From CBDANZ01 sp965197865 (GTDB lineage: Bacteria; Acidobacteriota; Vicinamibacteria; Vicinamibacterales; CAVVIG01): 64,000 nt of DNA. Where the stretch lies: contig CBDANZ010000005.1 of assembly GCA_965197865.1 (NCBI GenBank), forward strand, positions 744,001-808,000, given 5' to 3'. Shown piece after piece: positions 53,338-60,675 of this stretch; position 1 is the first letter of the stretch, and each line of letters starts with the position of its first letter. A program made the translations under genes and the position numbers. Below the pieces are notes generated by a model that saw only the letters and a program-made list of their open reading frames with translations, did not search any database and was not told the DNA's origin.

Positions 53338-54818
53338 CAGTCTGTGTTTAAACCCTGCGATTCACGCGGCGACGGGTAGCAGCTCAAAACAATGACGCGG
53401 CGACGACCCCGGCGATCGATCAACGAATCTTGGTTCATGGTTCCCCCAGAGAGCGCCGAGGCGCGCCCATACGGCGATGAAGACAGCCAAGACGCCTGCG
53501 GCGCGGCCCTGCAAGCGCCGTGGCGTGCCGATGCCGAGGCACTGGCGCATCGCGAGCCCCAAGTTGAAGCCGCCGCCATGAATCAGTAGACGCTTCAAGA
53601 TGTTGTCGTGTCCCCGCAAGTGCGTGCGTCGCATCCCGCCGGTCTCATAGAGGTGGGCAAACGATCGCTCGGCGAGTTCCGCCCGTCGCCGCCGCAAGCG
53701 TCGCCCGCGGGCGCCCCGGAGACGGCGGCGATTCCCATGGACGGGCGCGTACGCATCCGGCGCGTCGGACCAATCGCGCCGGCCACGGTCGGGTTCCGAA
53801 ATGTACGACCGCAGGCCCACCGCAGCCAGGTCTACCATCGTCTCGTTGCTGTGATAGCCCTTGTCCGCGACGATGTCCTCCAACCTCCCGCGCGCGTCGG
53901 TCGTCGCGTGCGCGGCTTCCACCTGTTCGGCCGCCGTGATCGCCGCCGTGACAAGCGTCCTCGTGTCGCCCTGATCGGCGCCCTGCACCGTCACCGCGAC
54001 CAACGCGCCGCTCTCCAGATCGATCGCATGCTCGGCTTTGTGCGCCAAGTGCGTCTGGCCGTCTTTCATTTTCGCGACCTTCGCATCAGGATCGCTGGGG
54101 CTGGTCCACTCGCTGTTCGAGGTTTTCTTCTTCCGCGTGCGATCAAACCGCGCCAAGACTTCGCGCGTCGGCGTCTTGATCCCCGAGGCGGCGGCGAGGC
54201 GGGTCAGATACGCCTGGTAGGCTTCCCCCGTGTCCCGGCGCACGATACTCCGCATGGCGGCGTTGGCCTCCAACGTCGTCGCGTCGATCGCGATCGTCCG
54301 GCCCTTCAACAGGCCGGCGGCCGCCAGGCGCTGCTGGACCCACGTGAACACCGCCCGGTGCGTCTCCACATCGATCACGCGGCGGGTGCGCGAAATCGTC
54401 GAGTGATCCGGGGCCGCCTCCTCCAGCCCGAGTCGCAGGAAGCTCCGCACCGCCAGCGAGTCCGCCGCACGCCATGCGATGCCGCGCTCCGAATCGATGC
54501 CTTCGAAGTACCCAACCAGCAACAAGCGGAAGTAGCGACCGGGCGCCAGACTCGGGCGGCCCAACACCGGCGCGTAGAAGGATCGACAGGCGTCTTCCAC
54601 GAAGGTGTCGAAGCCGTCGGCATCCAGCAACGCATTCAAGCGCGTGTAGAACGGATGCCCAGGCGAGACCGGCAGATCCGACGCGGCAATCCACAACGGA
54701 GGTTGTTCGGGGTCGCGGGTGCCCATGGCCATGCGCCACAGTGTAAGGAGCGGGATCGATCCTGTCGATCCCCTCGCCAATAACAAGGGGCTGCTCGATC
54801 GACTTTCACCACGGGCTG
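53338..54818. mobile_element. IS5/IS1182-type insertion sequence
   Basis: About 1.48 kb. Inverted repeats are CAGTCTGTGTTTAAA (53338 on) and, in reverse complement, CAGCCCGTGGTGAAA (54818 backwards), 11 of 15 identical. CTAG flanks both ends as a 4-base duplication. It carries one transposase on the minus strand. Confidence 0.85.
53362..54732 (-). CDS. DDE transposase, IS5/IS1182-like
   Basis: A 456-residue transposase. It starts MAMGTRDPEQPPLWIAASDL. DDE residues are suggested by GRTIAIDATTLEANAAM (Asp), VADKGYHSNETM (Asp), and AELAERSFAHLYETGGMRRT (Glu). HLAHKAEHAIDLESGALVAV is characteristic of this group. The C-terminal 60 residues are family-variable. The frame extends far upstream of ATG 54732 but only across non-coding sequence and antisense to the FabZ-LpxA gene. 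Intact frame, repeats and flanks suggest recent arrival. Confidence 0.92.
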   Translation of the reverse strand: MAMGTRDPEQPPLWIAASDLPVSPGHPFYTRLNALLDADGFDTFVEDACRSFYAPVLGRPSLAPGRYFRLLLVGYFEGIDSERGIAWRAADSLAVRSFLRLGLEEAAPDHSTISRTRRVIDVETHRAVFTWVQQRLAAAGLLKGRTIAIDATTLEANAAMRSIVRRDTGEAYQAYLTRLAAASGIKTPTREVLARFDRTRKKKTSNSEWTSPSDPDAKVAKMKDGQTHLAHKAEHAIDLESGALVAVTVQGADQGDTRTLVTAAITAAEQVEAAHATTDARGRLEDIVADKGYHSNETMVDLAAVGLRSYISEPDRGRRDWSDAPDAYAPVHGNRRRLRGARGRRLRRRRAELAERSFAHLYETGGMRRTHLRGHDNILKRLLIHGGGFNLGLAMRQCLGIGTPRRLQGRAAGVLAVFIAVWARLGALWGNHEPRFVDRSPGSSPRHCFELLPVAA

Positions 54819-54822
54819 CTAG
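54819..54822. repeat. CTAG target duplication, right copy
   Basis: CTAG following the right inverted repeat; on the minus strand its TAG is the stop codon of the lipoprotein gene. Confidence 0.75.
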
Positions 54823-55226
54823 GGGTGGGTAACCTGCACTTCGTAGGTGAGCGGCTCGACCACCGAACCCACATCGTACACGCGCACACACAGGCGGCCC
54901 GCGCCGGACACCACGGCGGTGACAGTGTTCCCCTCCGTGGTTTTGTCGTTGGCGAGCACAATCTCGCACGCGGTCCCGTTCCAGGTGCCGAGACTCAGGC
55001 CGACCGGCACGGTGTTGTCGGGCTCGACCCTGCTCAGCGTCGCCGTGACGCTGCCGGTGCCGGTCACCGTGAACGGATGTGTCTCGGCATCGTTCCGGTT
55101 CAGTGTGGCGCCGAAGGTTTCGGTGATCAGGCTCGGCGCCGTTGGCGCGGGTGTCGTCGGGGCGTCGCTGCTGCAGGCGGCAGCCGCCAGCGGGATGACG
55201 ACAAGGAAGACTTCGAGGCGCAGCAT
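54819..55226 (-). CDS. Small secreted lipoprotein
   Basis: A 135-residue protein with a lipoprotein signal: hydrophobic VFLVVIPLAAAAC followed by SSD, so Cys is the lipidated residue. The mature part is Thr-rich beta structure (FTVTGTGSVTATLSRVEPDN; GRLCVRVYDVGSVVEPLTYE), similar to small Ig-like or pre-peptidase C-terminal-like domains. The stop TAG is formed by the CTAG target site of the insertion element; the stop would exist without the insertion too. Function unknown. It is divergent from the FabZ-LpxA gene. Confidence 0.75.
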   Translation of the reverse strand: MLRLEVFLVVIPLAAAACSSDAPTTPAPTAPSLITETFGATLNRNDAETHPFTVTGTGSVTATLSRVEPDNTVPVGLSLGTWNGTACEIVLANDKTTEGNTVTAVVSGAGRLCVRVYDVGSVVEPLTYEVQVTHP

Positions 55227-55317
55227 GAGGTTCCCCTGAATCTACCACGACGGCCGGCCCGGCTGAAGCAGGGACGCCGCATTGGTCGTGGAACCGTTTT
55301 GGTAGACTGACGGCCGG

Positions 55318-56571
55318 GTGGCTATCAATATTCCGCAGGCGCTCGATCGGCTCTGCTATCGGCATCCCTCGATGCTGGTGGATGCCATCATCGAGCACGA
55401 GCGAGGGCGCCGGCTCGTGGCGGTCAAGAACGTCACGGTCAACGAAGAATTCTTCCAGGGGCACTTTCCAGGTGCGCCGCTCATGCCCGCCGTGCTTATG
55501 CTCGAATCGTTCGTACAGGGGGCGGCGATTCTGCTCCTCGAGCGTGAAGAGGCGCCTCCCAGGATGCGCGTGTACCTTCGCGGCGTCAACGACGCAAGAT
55601 TCCGAAAGCAGGTTGTGCCGGGCGACCGGCTGCGGCTCGAGGTGGGGCTCGGGCGCCGACGCGCGGCGCTCGCGCGCGCGCAGGCAGTGGCGTACCTCAA
55701 CAACCAGGTGGTCGCGGAATGCGAGCTGTTGCTGGGGGTGGTTCCGGATCCGGGCGACGTCGATCCGACTGCGAAAGTGCACACGACGGCCGTCATCGGC
55801 GAAGGCACGACGATTGGCCCGCATGCGGTCGTGGGGCCGCACGTCCGCCTCGGGGCCCACTGCAAGGTTGGCGCGTCGGCGGTTGTCGACGGATGGACCG
55901 AAATAGGCGCCGGCACCGACATTTTTCCGTTTGCCTCGATCGGGCTGATTCCGCAGGATCTGAAGTTCCGCGGGGAGGAGACGCGCCTCGTCATTGGGCG
56001 GCGGAATGTGTTCCGCGAGTTCGTCACGATTCATCGCGGTACGCGCGGCGGCGGCGGCGTGACGCGGATCGGCGACCACAATGTTTTCATGGCCTACGTA
56101 CACATCGCGCACGACTGTCAGGTTGGGAACGACACGATCTTCGGCAACATGGCGACGCTCGGCGGCCACGTGATTGTCGAGGATTTCGCCAACGTCAGCG
56201 CCGGCTCCGGGGTGCATCAGTTCTGCCGTGTCGGCCGGCACGCCTTCATCGGTGGCTACTCGGTTGTGACAAGAGACGTCCTACCCTATGCGCGTACAGT
56301 CGGCAACCGCGCACGGATCTACGGCTTGAACACGATCGGGCTGACACGGCGCGGCGTTCAGCCTGACGTGATCGGCAGGCTCAAGCGATCGTTCCGTTAC
56401 CTTCTGCAATCGAAGCTGAACACGACGGGTGCGCTGCAGCGGATCGAGCAGGATCTCAAGCTCGCCTGCCCGGAAGTGCAGTACCTTGTCGAATTCATCC
56501 GCACGTCGAAGCGTGGCGTCATCCTCAGGCGTGCGACCAGACGCGCCGAAGAAGTACTGGCCGACGAATAG
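55318..56571 (+). CDS. lpxA: FabZ-LpxA fusion: hydroxyacyl-ACP dehydratase domain plus UDP-GlcNAc acyltransferase
   Basis: A 417-residue fusion. Residues about 1-140 are a FabZ-type hotdog domain: RHPSMLVDAIIEHERG (catalytic His region), FFQGHFPGAPLMPAVLMLES (with the Glu of the active site). Residues about 145-417 are LpxA: left-handed beta-helix hexapeptide repeats (HTTAVIGEGTTIGPHAVVGP), the catalytic His region VFMAYVHIAHDCQVGN, and a helical C-terminus (VIGRLKRSFRYLL). FabZ makes acyl chains in fatty acid synthesis; LpxA starts lipid A synthesis. The two genes are adjacent in many proteobacteria; here they are one protein. GTG 55318 is the start. Confidence 0.92.
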   Translation: MAINIPQALDRLCYRHPSMLVDAIIEHERGRRLVAVKNVTVNEEFFQGHFPGAPLMPAVLMLESFVQGAAILLLEREEAPPRMRVYLRGVNDARFRKQVVPGDRLRLEVGLGRRRAALARAQAVAYLNNQVVAECELLLGVVPDPGDVDPTAKVHTTAVIGEGTTIGPHAVVGPHVRLGAHCKVGASAVVDGWTEIGAGTDIFPFASIGLIPQDLKFRGEETRLVIGRRNVFREFVTIHRGTRGGGGVTRIGDHNVFMAYVHIAHDCQVGNDTIFGNMATLGGHVIVEDFANVSAGSGVHQFCRVGRHAFIGGYSVVTRDVLPYARTVGNRARIYGLNTIGLTRRGVQPDVIGRLKRSFRYLLQSKLNTTGALQRIEQDLKLACPEVQYLVEFIRTSKRGVILRRATRRAEEVLADE

Positions 56572-56596
56572 CACTCCATGACCGTTCCTAGTCTTC

Positions 56597-56735
56597 TAGC
56601 CCTGGTCCTTTGTCCGTTTCTAGCCCTTTGGCGTCCTTGGTCCGTTGTCCTTCGCACGCGCACACAGGACCAAGAGCACGCGCACCAGGGACCAAGGACT
56701 GGGTACGGACCAAGGGCCAAGATCTAAGGGCCCTG
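56597..56735. repeat. Palindrome-rich GGACCAAGG repeat array
   Basis: The gap between lpxA and lpxI is filled with degenerate inverted copies. GTCCTTGGTCC (56633-56643) pairs exactly with GGACCAAGGAC (56689-56699), and CCTTGGTCCG also pairs with CGGACCAAGG near 56706-56715. It is non-coding and ends just before lpxI. Confidence 0.7.
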
Positions 56736-56742
56736 GACGACG

Positions 56743-57570
56743 ATGAACCTGGGACTCATAGCGGGCAACGGTCGGTTCCCGTTTCTCGTGCTCGAGGCCA
56801 CGCGCGGTGCAGGCCACGAAGTGACGGTCATCGCCATCAAGGAAGAGGCATTTCAGGACCTCGCTGCGGCGGCGGCGCGCCCGCCTGAGGCTCGGCTGCA
56901 CTGGGTCTCGCTCGGTCAGCTCGGGAAGTGCCTCAGCCTGCTCAAAGAAGCCGGCGTGACCCAGGCGGTTATGGCAGGCCAGGTGAAACACACCAAGCTC
57001 TTCGCTGACATCATGCCCGACGTGACACTGCTCGGCCTGTTGACGCGCCTCAAAGTGCACACGGCCGATGCGCTCATTTCAGCGGTCGCCGACCTCCTCG
57101 GCGAGCACGGCATCACGCTGCTTGACTCCACCGCGTTTCTAGCGCCGCTCCTGGCGCGCGAGGGCGTGCTGACCAGACGCGGTCCAACCACCGACGAGCA
57201 GGCTGATCTGGAGTTCGGCCACCGCGTCGCCGACGCGATTGCCGGTCTCGACATCGGTCAGACGATTGCGGTCAAGTCGGCGGCGGCCGTGGCTGTGGAA
57301 GCGATGGAGGGGACCGACGCCGTCATCGCCCGCGCCGGCCAGCTTGCCGGCCGCGGCGTGCGGATCGTCAAAGTGGCCAAACCGAACCAAGACATGCGTT
57401 TCGATGTGCCCGTCGTCGGGGTCTCGACGATCGAAGCCATGAAAGCGGCTGGTGTCACTCTGCTGTCGGTGGACGCCGGCAAGACGCTCATGATCGACGG
57501 CGAGGCCATCATCAAGGCTGCGGATGAAGCCGGCATTACGATCGTTGGGCGATCCGAACGACGGGGGTAG
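56743..57570 (+). CDS. lpxI: UDP-2,3-diacylglucosamine pyrophosphatase LpxI
   Basis: Hydrolyses UDP-2,3-diacylglucosamine to lipid X and UMP, replacing LpxH in many bacteria; 275 residues. Family features are LGLIAGNGRFPFLVLEATRG, VMAGQVKHTKLFADIMPDVT, and the C-terminal DUF1009 core with AVEAMEGTDAVIARAGQL, VKVAKPNQDMRFDVPVVGVS and TIEAMKAAGVTLLSVDAGKT. It follows lpxA by 171 bases of repeats, so transcription may or may not be shared. Confidence 0.95.
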   Translation: MNLGLIAGNGRFPFLVLEATRGAGHEVTVIAIKEEAFQDLAAAAARPPEARLHWVSLGQLGKCLSLLKEAGVTQAVMAGQVKHTKLFADIMPDVTLLGLLTRLKVHTADALISAVADLLGEHGITLLDSTAFLAPLLAREGVLTRRGPTTDEQADLEFGHRVADAIAGLDIGQTIAVKSAAAVAVEAMEGTDAVIARAGQLAGRGVRIVKVAKPNQDMRFDVPVVGVSTIEAMKAAGVTLLSVDAGKTLMIDGEAIIKAADEAGITIVGRSERRG

Positions 57571-57596
57571 TTATTCACGTCTGCAGCTAATTCTCC

Positions 57597-58535
57597 ATGC
57601 CGCTACGTATCGGAGTGATTGGGGTCGGTTCTCTCGGGCGGCATCACGCGCGCATTCTGTCATCGCTCTCCGGCGTCGAGCTCGTCGCAGTGGTTGACAT
57701 GAACCGCGCGCGTGCCGAGGAGATAGCCGGTGCCAACGGCACGCGGCCGCTCGTCGATGCTCGCGAGCTCCTCGACCGGGTCGACGCGGTGACGATTGCC
57801 GCGCCGACCGACGTCCATCGCGACCTCGCGATATTGTTTCTGGAGGCGGGCGTGCCGGTCCTCGTGGAGAAGCCGATGGCGCGGTCGCTCGAGGAAGCCG
57901 ATGACATGATTACGGCAGCGTCGCGGGCCGGCGTGCCGCTTGCCGTTGGACATACCGAGCGCTTCAATCCCGCCCTCACCGCGGCGCGACCGCTGCTCGT
58001 CGATCCGCGTTTCATTGAGGTCCACCGGCTCGGCCCGTTTCCTGAACGCAGCCTCGACATCGACGTCGTTTTCGATCTAATGATTCACGATCTTGACGTT
58101 GTGCTATCGCTGGTTCACGCCGAGGTCGAGTCGGTGGAGGCCGTCGGCGTGCCGGTGCTGACGGGCCGCGTGGACATCGCGAATGCGCGACTGCGCTTCG
58201 CCAATGGCTGCGTCGCAAACGTCACGGCCAGCCGGATCAGCCGTGACCGGGTGCGGAGGATCCGGTTCTTTCAGCCGGCCGCCTACGTGTCGATTGATTA
58301 CGCCACTCAGAAGGTCGAGGTGTGGCGGCTGGTCACGGACGCGGGACCGATCCCGTCAATCCAGGGAGGCGAGCTCGACGTGGTCAACGAGGAGCCGCTC
58401 CGACGGGAGCTGGCGGATTTTGTGGACGCGGTCGTCTCGCGCTGCGCTCCGCTCGTGACCGGCGAGGCCGGCCGCCGCGCGCTGGCGCTGGCCCAGCGAA
58501 TCATGGTGAAAATGACATCAGCAATGACCCGATAA
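57597..58535 (+). CDS. Gfo/Idh/MocA family NAD(P)-dependent oxidoreductase
   Basis: A 312-residue dehydrogenase. The Rossmann fold opens IGVIGVGSLGRHHARILSSL, and VPVLVEKPMARSLEEADDMI holds the conserved EKP. GHTERFNPALTAARPLL and DLMIHDLDVVLSLV are family landmarks of the C-terminal sugar-binding domain. Position in a lipid A cluster suggests a nucleotide-sugar 3-dehydrogenase like GnnA, but no GnnB aminotransferase is nearby, so this is an inference. It ends just before a CCACGAAGG inverted repeat. Confidence 0.88.
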   Translation: MPLRIGVIGVGSLGRHHARILSSLSGVELVAVVDMNRARAEEIAGANGTRPLVDARELLDRVDAVTIAAPTDVHRDLAILFLEAGVPVLVEKPMARSLEEADDMITAASRAGVPLAVGHTERFNPALTAARPLLVDPRFIEVHRLGPFPERSLDIDVVFDLMIHDLDVVLSLVHAEVESVEAVGVPVLTGRVDIANARLRFANGCVANVTASRISRDRVRRIRFFQPAAYVSIDYATQKVEVWRLVTDAGPIPSIQGGELDVVNEEPLRRELADFVDAVVSRCAPLVTGEAGRRALALAQRIMVKMTSAMTR

Positions 58536-58536
58536 C

Positions 58537-58588
58537 CACGAAGGCGCACGAAGCCCATTGGCTCTTCGTGTCCTTCGCGGCTTCGTGG
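58537..58588. repeat. CCACGAAGG inverted repeat upstream of the UbiD-type gene
   Basis: CCACGAAGGCGCACGAAG (58537-58554) pairs with a right arm starting CTTCGTGTCC and ending CTTCGTGG (58564-58588), with a small internal loop. It starts two bases after the preceding stop and ends 17 bases before ATG 58606. It is the same family as 46278-46361. Confidence 0.8.
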
Positions 58589-58605
58589 TGTACTCTGCCT
58601 TTCTT

Positions 58606-60066
58606 ATGCATTCAGACCTCGACGACCTTCTGGCCGACCTTGGGAAGCGGGAGTTATTGGCTCGCGTTACCGAGCCGGTGAGCCCCGATCTCGAGATCGC
58701 CGCCGTAGTTGACCGCGCTTGCAAGATGCCAGGCGGCGGACCGGCTCTGCTGTTTGACGCGCCAACTGGATTTGACATTCCGGTGGCCGCCAATGTCTTC
58801 GGTTCGATCGATCGCATGTGCGTCGCGCTTGGCGTGGCGACGCTCGACGATCTGGCGTCCGAGATCAACGAGCTGATGACGCCTCAGATGCCCGAGGGCC
58901 TCATCGACGCCCTAAAGATGCTGCCAAAGGTTTCGCGACTCCGCGACCTGATGCCGAAGACGGTCAAAGACGCTCCATGTCAGGAGGTCGTCGCGCGCGA
59001 CGGCATGCTCGACCAGTTGCCGATCCTCAAGTGCTGGCCTGAGGATGGGGGCCGATTTATTACGCTGCCGCTCGTCTTCACGAAAGATCCCCAGACCGGT
59101 GTTCGCAACATCGGCACGTACCGCATGCAGGTGTTCGACGGCCGTACGACTGCCATGCACTGGCAGCGCCATAAGGGCGGCGCCCAGCACTACCGTGTCG
59201 CCGAGCGGCTCGGCGAGCGTCTCGATGTGGCCGTGGCGCTGAGCCCCGAGCCGATCCTGACCTATTGCGCGACGGCGCCGATGCCTGAAGGGCTCGACGA
59301 GCTGCTACTTGGCGGCTTTCTTTCGCGGCGGCGTATCGAAATGGTCAAGTGCGTCACCGTGGATCTCGAGGTCCCCGCCAGCGCACACATCGTGCTCGAA
59401 GGTTACGTCGAGCCGGGCGAGCGGCGACACGAGGGCCCCTTCGGCGATCACACCGGCTTCTACTCGCAGCCTGACGACTATCCTGTTTTCCACCTGACGT
59501 GCGTGACGCGGCGGAAACGGCCCACCTATCTGACGACTGTCGTCGGCATTCCGCCGATGGAGGACTACTACCTCGGCATGGCTAGCGAGCGCATCTTCCT
59601 GCCGATGATTCAGAAGACCCTGCCTGAAATCGTGGACATGCATTTTCCGGCGGAGGGCATTTTTCACAATCTCGTGATCATCTCGATCGACAAGCGGTAT
59701 CCTGGCCACGCGCGCAAGATCATGAACGCGGTGTGGGGTCTGGGCCAGCTAATGTTCTCCAAGACGGTGATCGTCGTCGACAAGGATGTCAACGTCCACG
59801 ACGTGCGCGAGGTGGCGTGGATTGTCGGGACGCACATGGATCCACAGCGTGACGTGCAGATGACGAAGGGCCCCCTCGACGACCTCGACGATGCAGCCGA
59901 TTTGCCGGCGTATGGAGGAAAAATGGGGATCGATGCGACGCGGAAGTGGGCATCGGAGGGCTACACGCGCTCCTGGCCGGCGCGGATCAGGACGACAGAA
60001 GCCCTCGGCCGTCGTGCCGCGGACATATTTAGTCGGCTGCAGGAGACGCGGAAGAGGGGCGTGTAG
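58606..60066 (+). CDS. UbiD family decarboxylase (menaquinone-type)
   Basis: A prenylated-FMN decarboxylase of 486 residues. It has TYRMQVFDGRTTAMHWQRHK (prFMN/Mn-binding region), EGPFGDHTGFYSQPDDYPVF (catalytic Glu/Arg region), and VVDKDVNVHDVREVAWIVGT. Context with mqnA and mqnC suggests the decarboxylase of the futalosine pathway (sometimes called MqnL). It needs prenylated FMN from a UbiX-type enzyme, which is not in this window. ATG 58606 is chosen because earlier in-frame codons lie in the repeat. Confidence 0.9.
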   Translation: MHSDLDDLLADLGKRELLARVTEPVSPDLEIAAVVDRACKMPGGGPALLFDAPTGFDIPVAANVFGSIDRMCVALGVATLDDLASEINELMTPQMPEGLIDALKMLPKVSRLRDLMPKTVKDAPCQEVVARDGMLDQLPILKCWPEDGGRFITLPLVFTKDPQTGVRNIGTYRMQVFDGRTTAMHWQRHKGGAQHYRVAERLGERLDVAVALSPEPILTYCATAPMPEGLDELLLGGFLSRRRIEMVKCVTVDLEVPASAHIVLEGYVEPGERRHEGPFGDHTGFYSQPDDYPVFHLTCVTRRKRPTYLTTVVGIPPMEDYYLGMASERIFLPMIQKTLPEIVDMHFPAEGIFHNLVIISIDKRYPGHARKIMNAVWGLGQLMFSKTVIVVDKDVNVHDVREVAWIVGTHMDPQRDVQMTKGPLDDLDDAADLPAYGGKMGIDATRKWASEGYTRSWPARIRTTEALGRRAADIFSRLQETRKRGV

Positions 60067-60084
60067 CGCAGGTCTTCAGACTGC
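60063..60084. repeat. TTCA-loop hairpin copy overlapping the decarboxylase stop
   Basis: GTAGCGCAGGTCTTCAGACTGC: the arms GCAGGTCT and AGACTGC pair with one missing base. The same GTAGCGCAGGTC core occurs at 62435-62456. The gene's stop TAG is part of the repeat. Confidence 0.6.
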
Positions 60085-60102
60085 TTGCACGGGTCATGAA
60101 TT

Positions 60103-60648
60103 ATGGTCCCAACAACCGCGCCCAACATGTTCCTGCGGCGATTCATCGGGGTGGCGGCACTCGACCAGTCGATCTACGAAGAGGTCGAAGCCGATCCGGA
60201 CGGGACGGTGCAGGCGTTTGCCGTCGTCGTACTGTCGAGCGCGGGCGGCGGTATTGGCGCGCGCGGCTTCGGCGGCACGAGCGTCGCCAGCTTCGCCTTC
60301 TTCAGCGTCGTCGGGTTGCTGGCCTGGGCGCTCCTGACGTTCGAGATCGGCGGACGGCTCATGCCGGGTCCCGAGACGCGGGTCGAGGTGGGGTAGTTGC
60401 TGCGGACGATCGGATTTGCGTCCACGCCCGGCCTGCTACGAGTGCTTGGAATCATGCCGGCGGTCACGGTTCCGGTCTTTGTGGTGACCTCTGTGTGGAT
60501 GCTTCTTGCGATGATCGTCGCGCCGTACGGGCAGGCGCTCGACTATCGTAGCAGGGCTCGGGCGGTGGCGGTCTGCGTGCTGGGATGGGCGCTGGCGATC
60601 ACCATCGCGCTGGTTCTTGGCCTGGTGTTCGGCCCGACGGTTTCCTGA
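60103..60648 (+). pseudogene. Yip1-like membrane protein with in-frame stop
   Basis: Translation gives FLRRFIGVAALDQSIYEEVE, then two membrane helices, ending ETRVEVG at TAG 60394-60396. The same frame continues LLRTIGFASTPGLLRVLGIM and three more hydrophobic segments to 60648. Together the halves form one Yip1-type protein, in which a G-x-L-x-R-T-x-G-F-A-x-x-P motif follows the second helix. The TAG lies within that motif where Glu or Gln is expected. ATG 60127 is a likelier start than 60103 by alignment. It lies inside the mqn cluster; function unknown. Confidence 0.7.
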
Positions 60649-60675
60649 CGCGCGACTTGATATGATTTCGTGGGC

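Noticed and set aside
54733..56241. Very long minus-strand open frame extending the transposase
   Set aside because: It continues antisense across FabZ-LpxA and repeat sequence; the transposase aligns only from ATG 54732.
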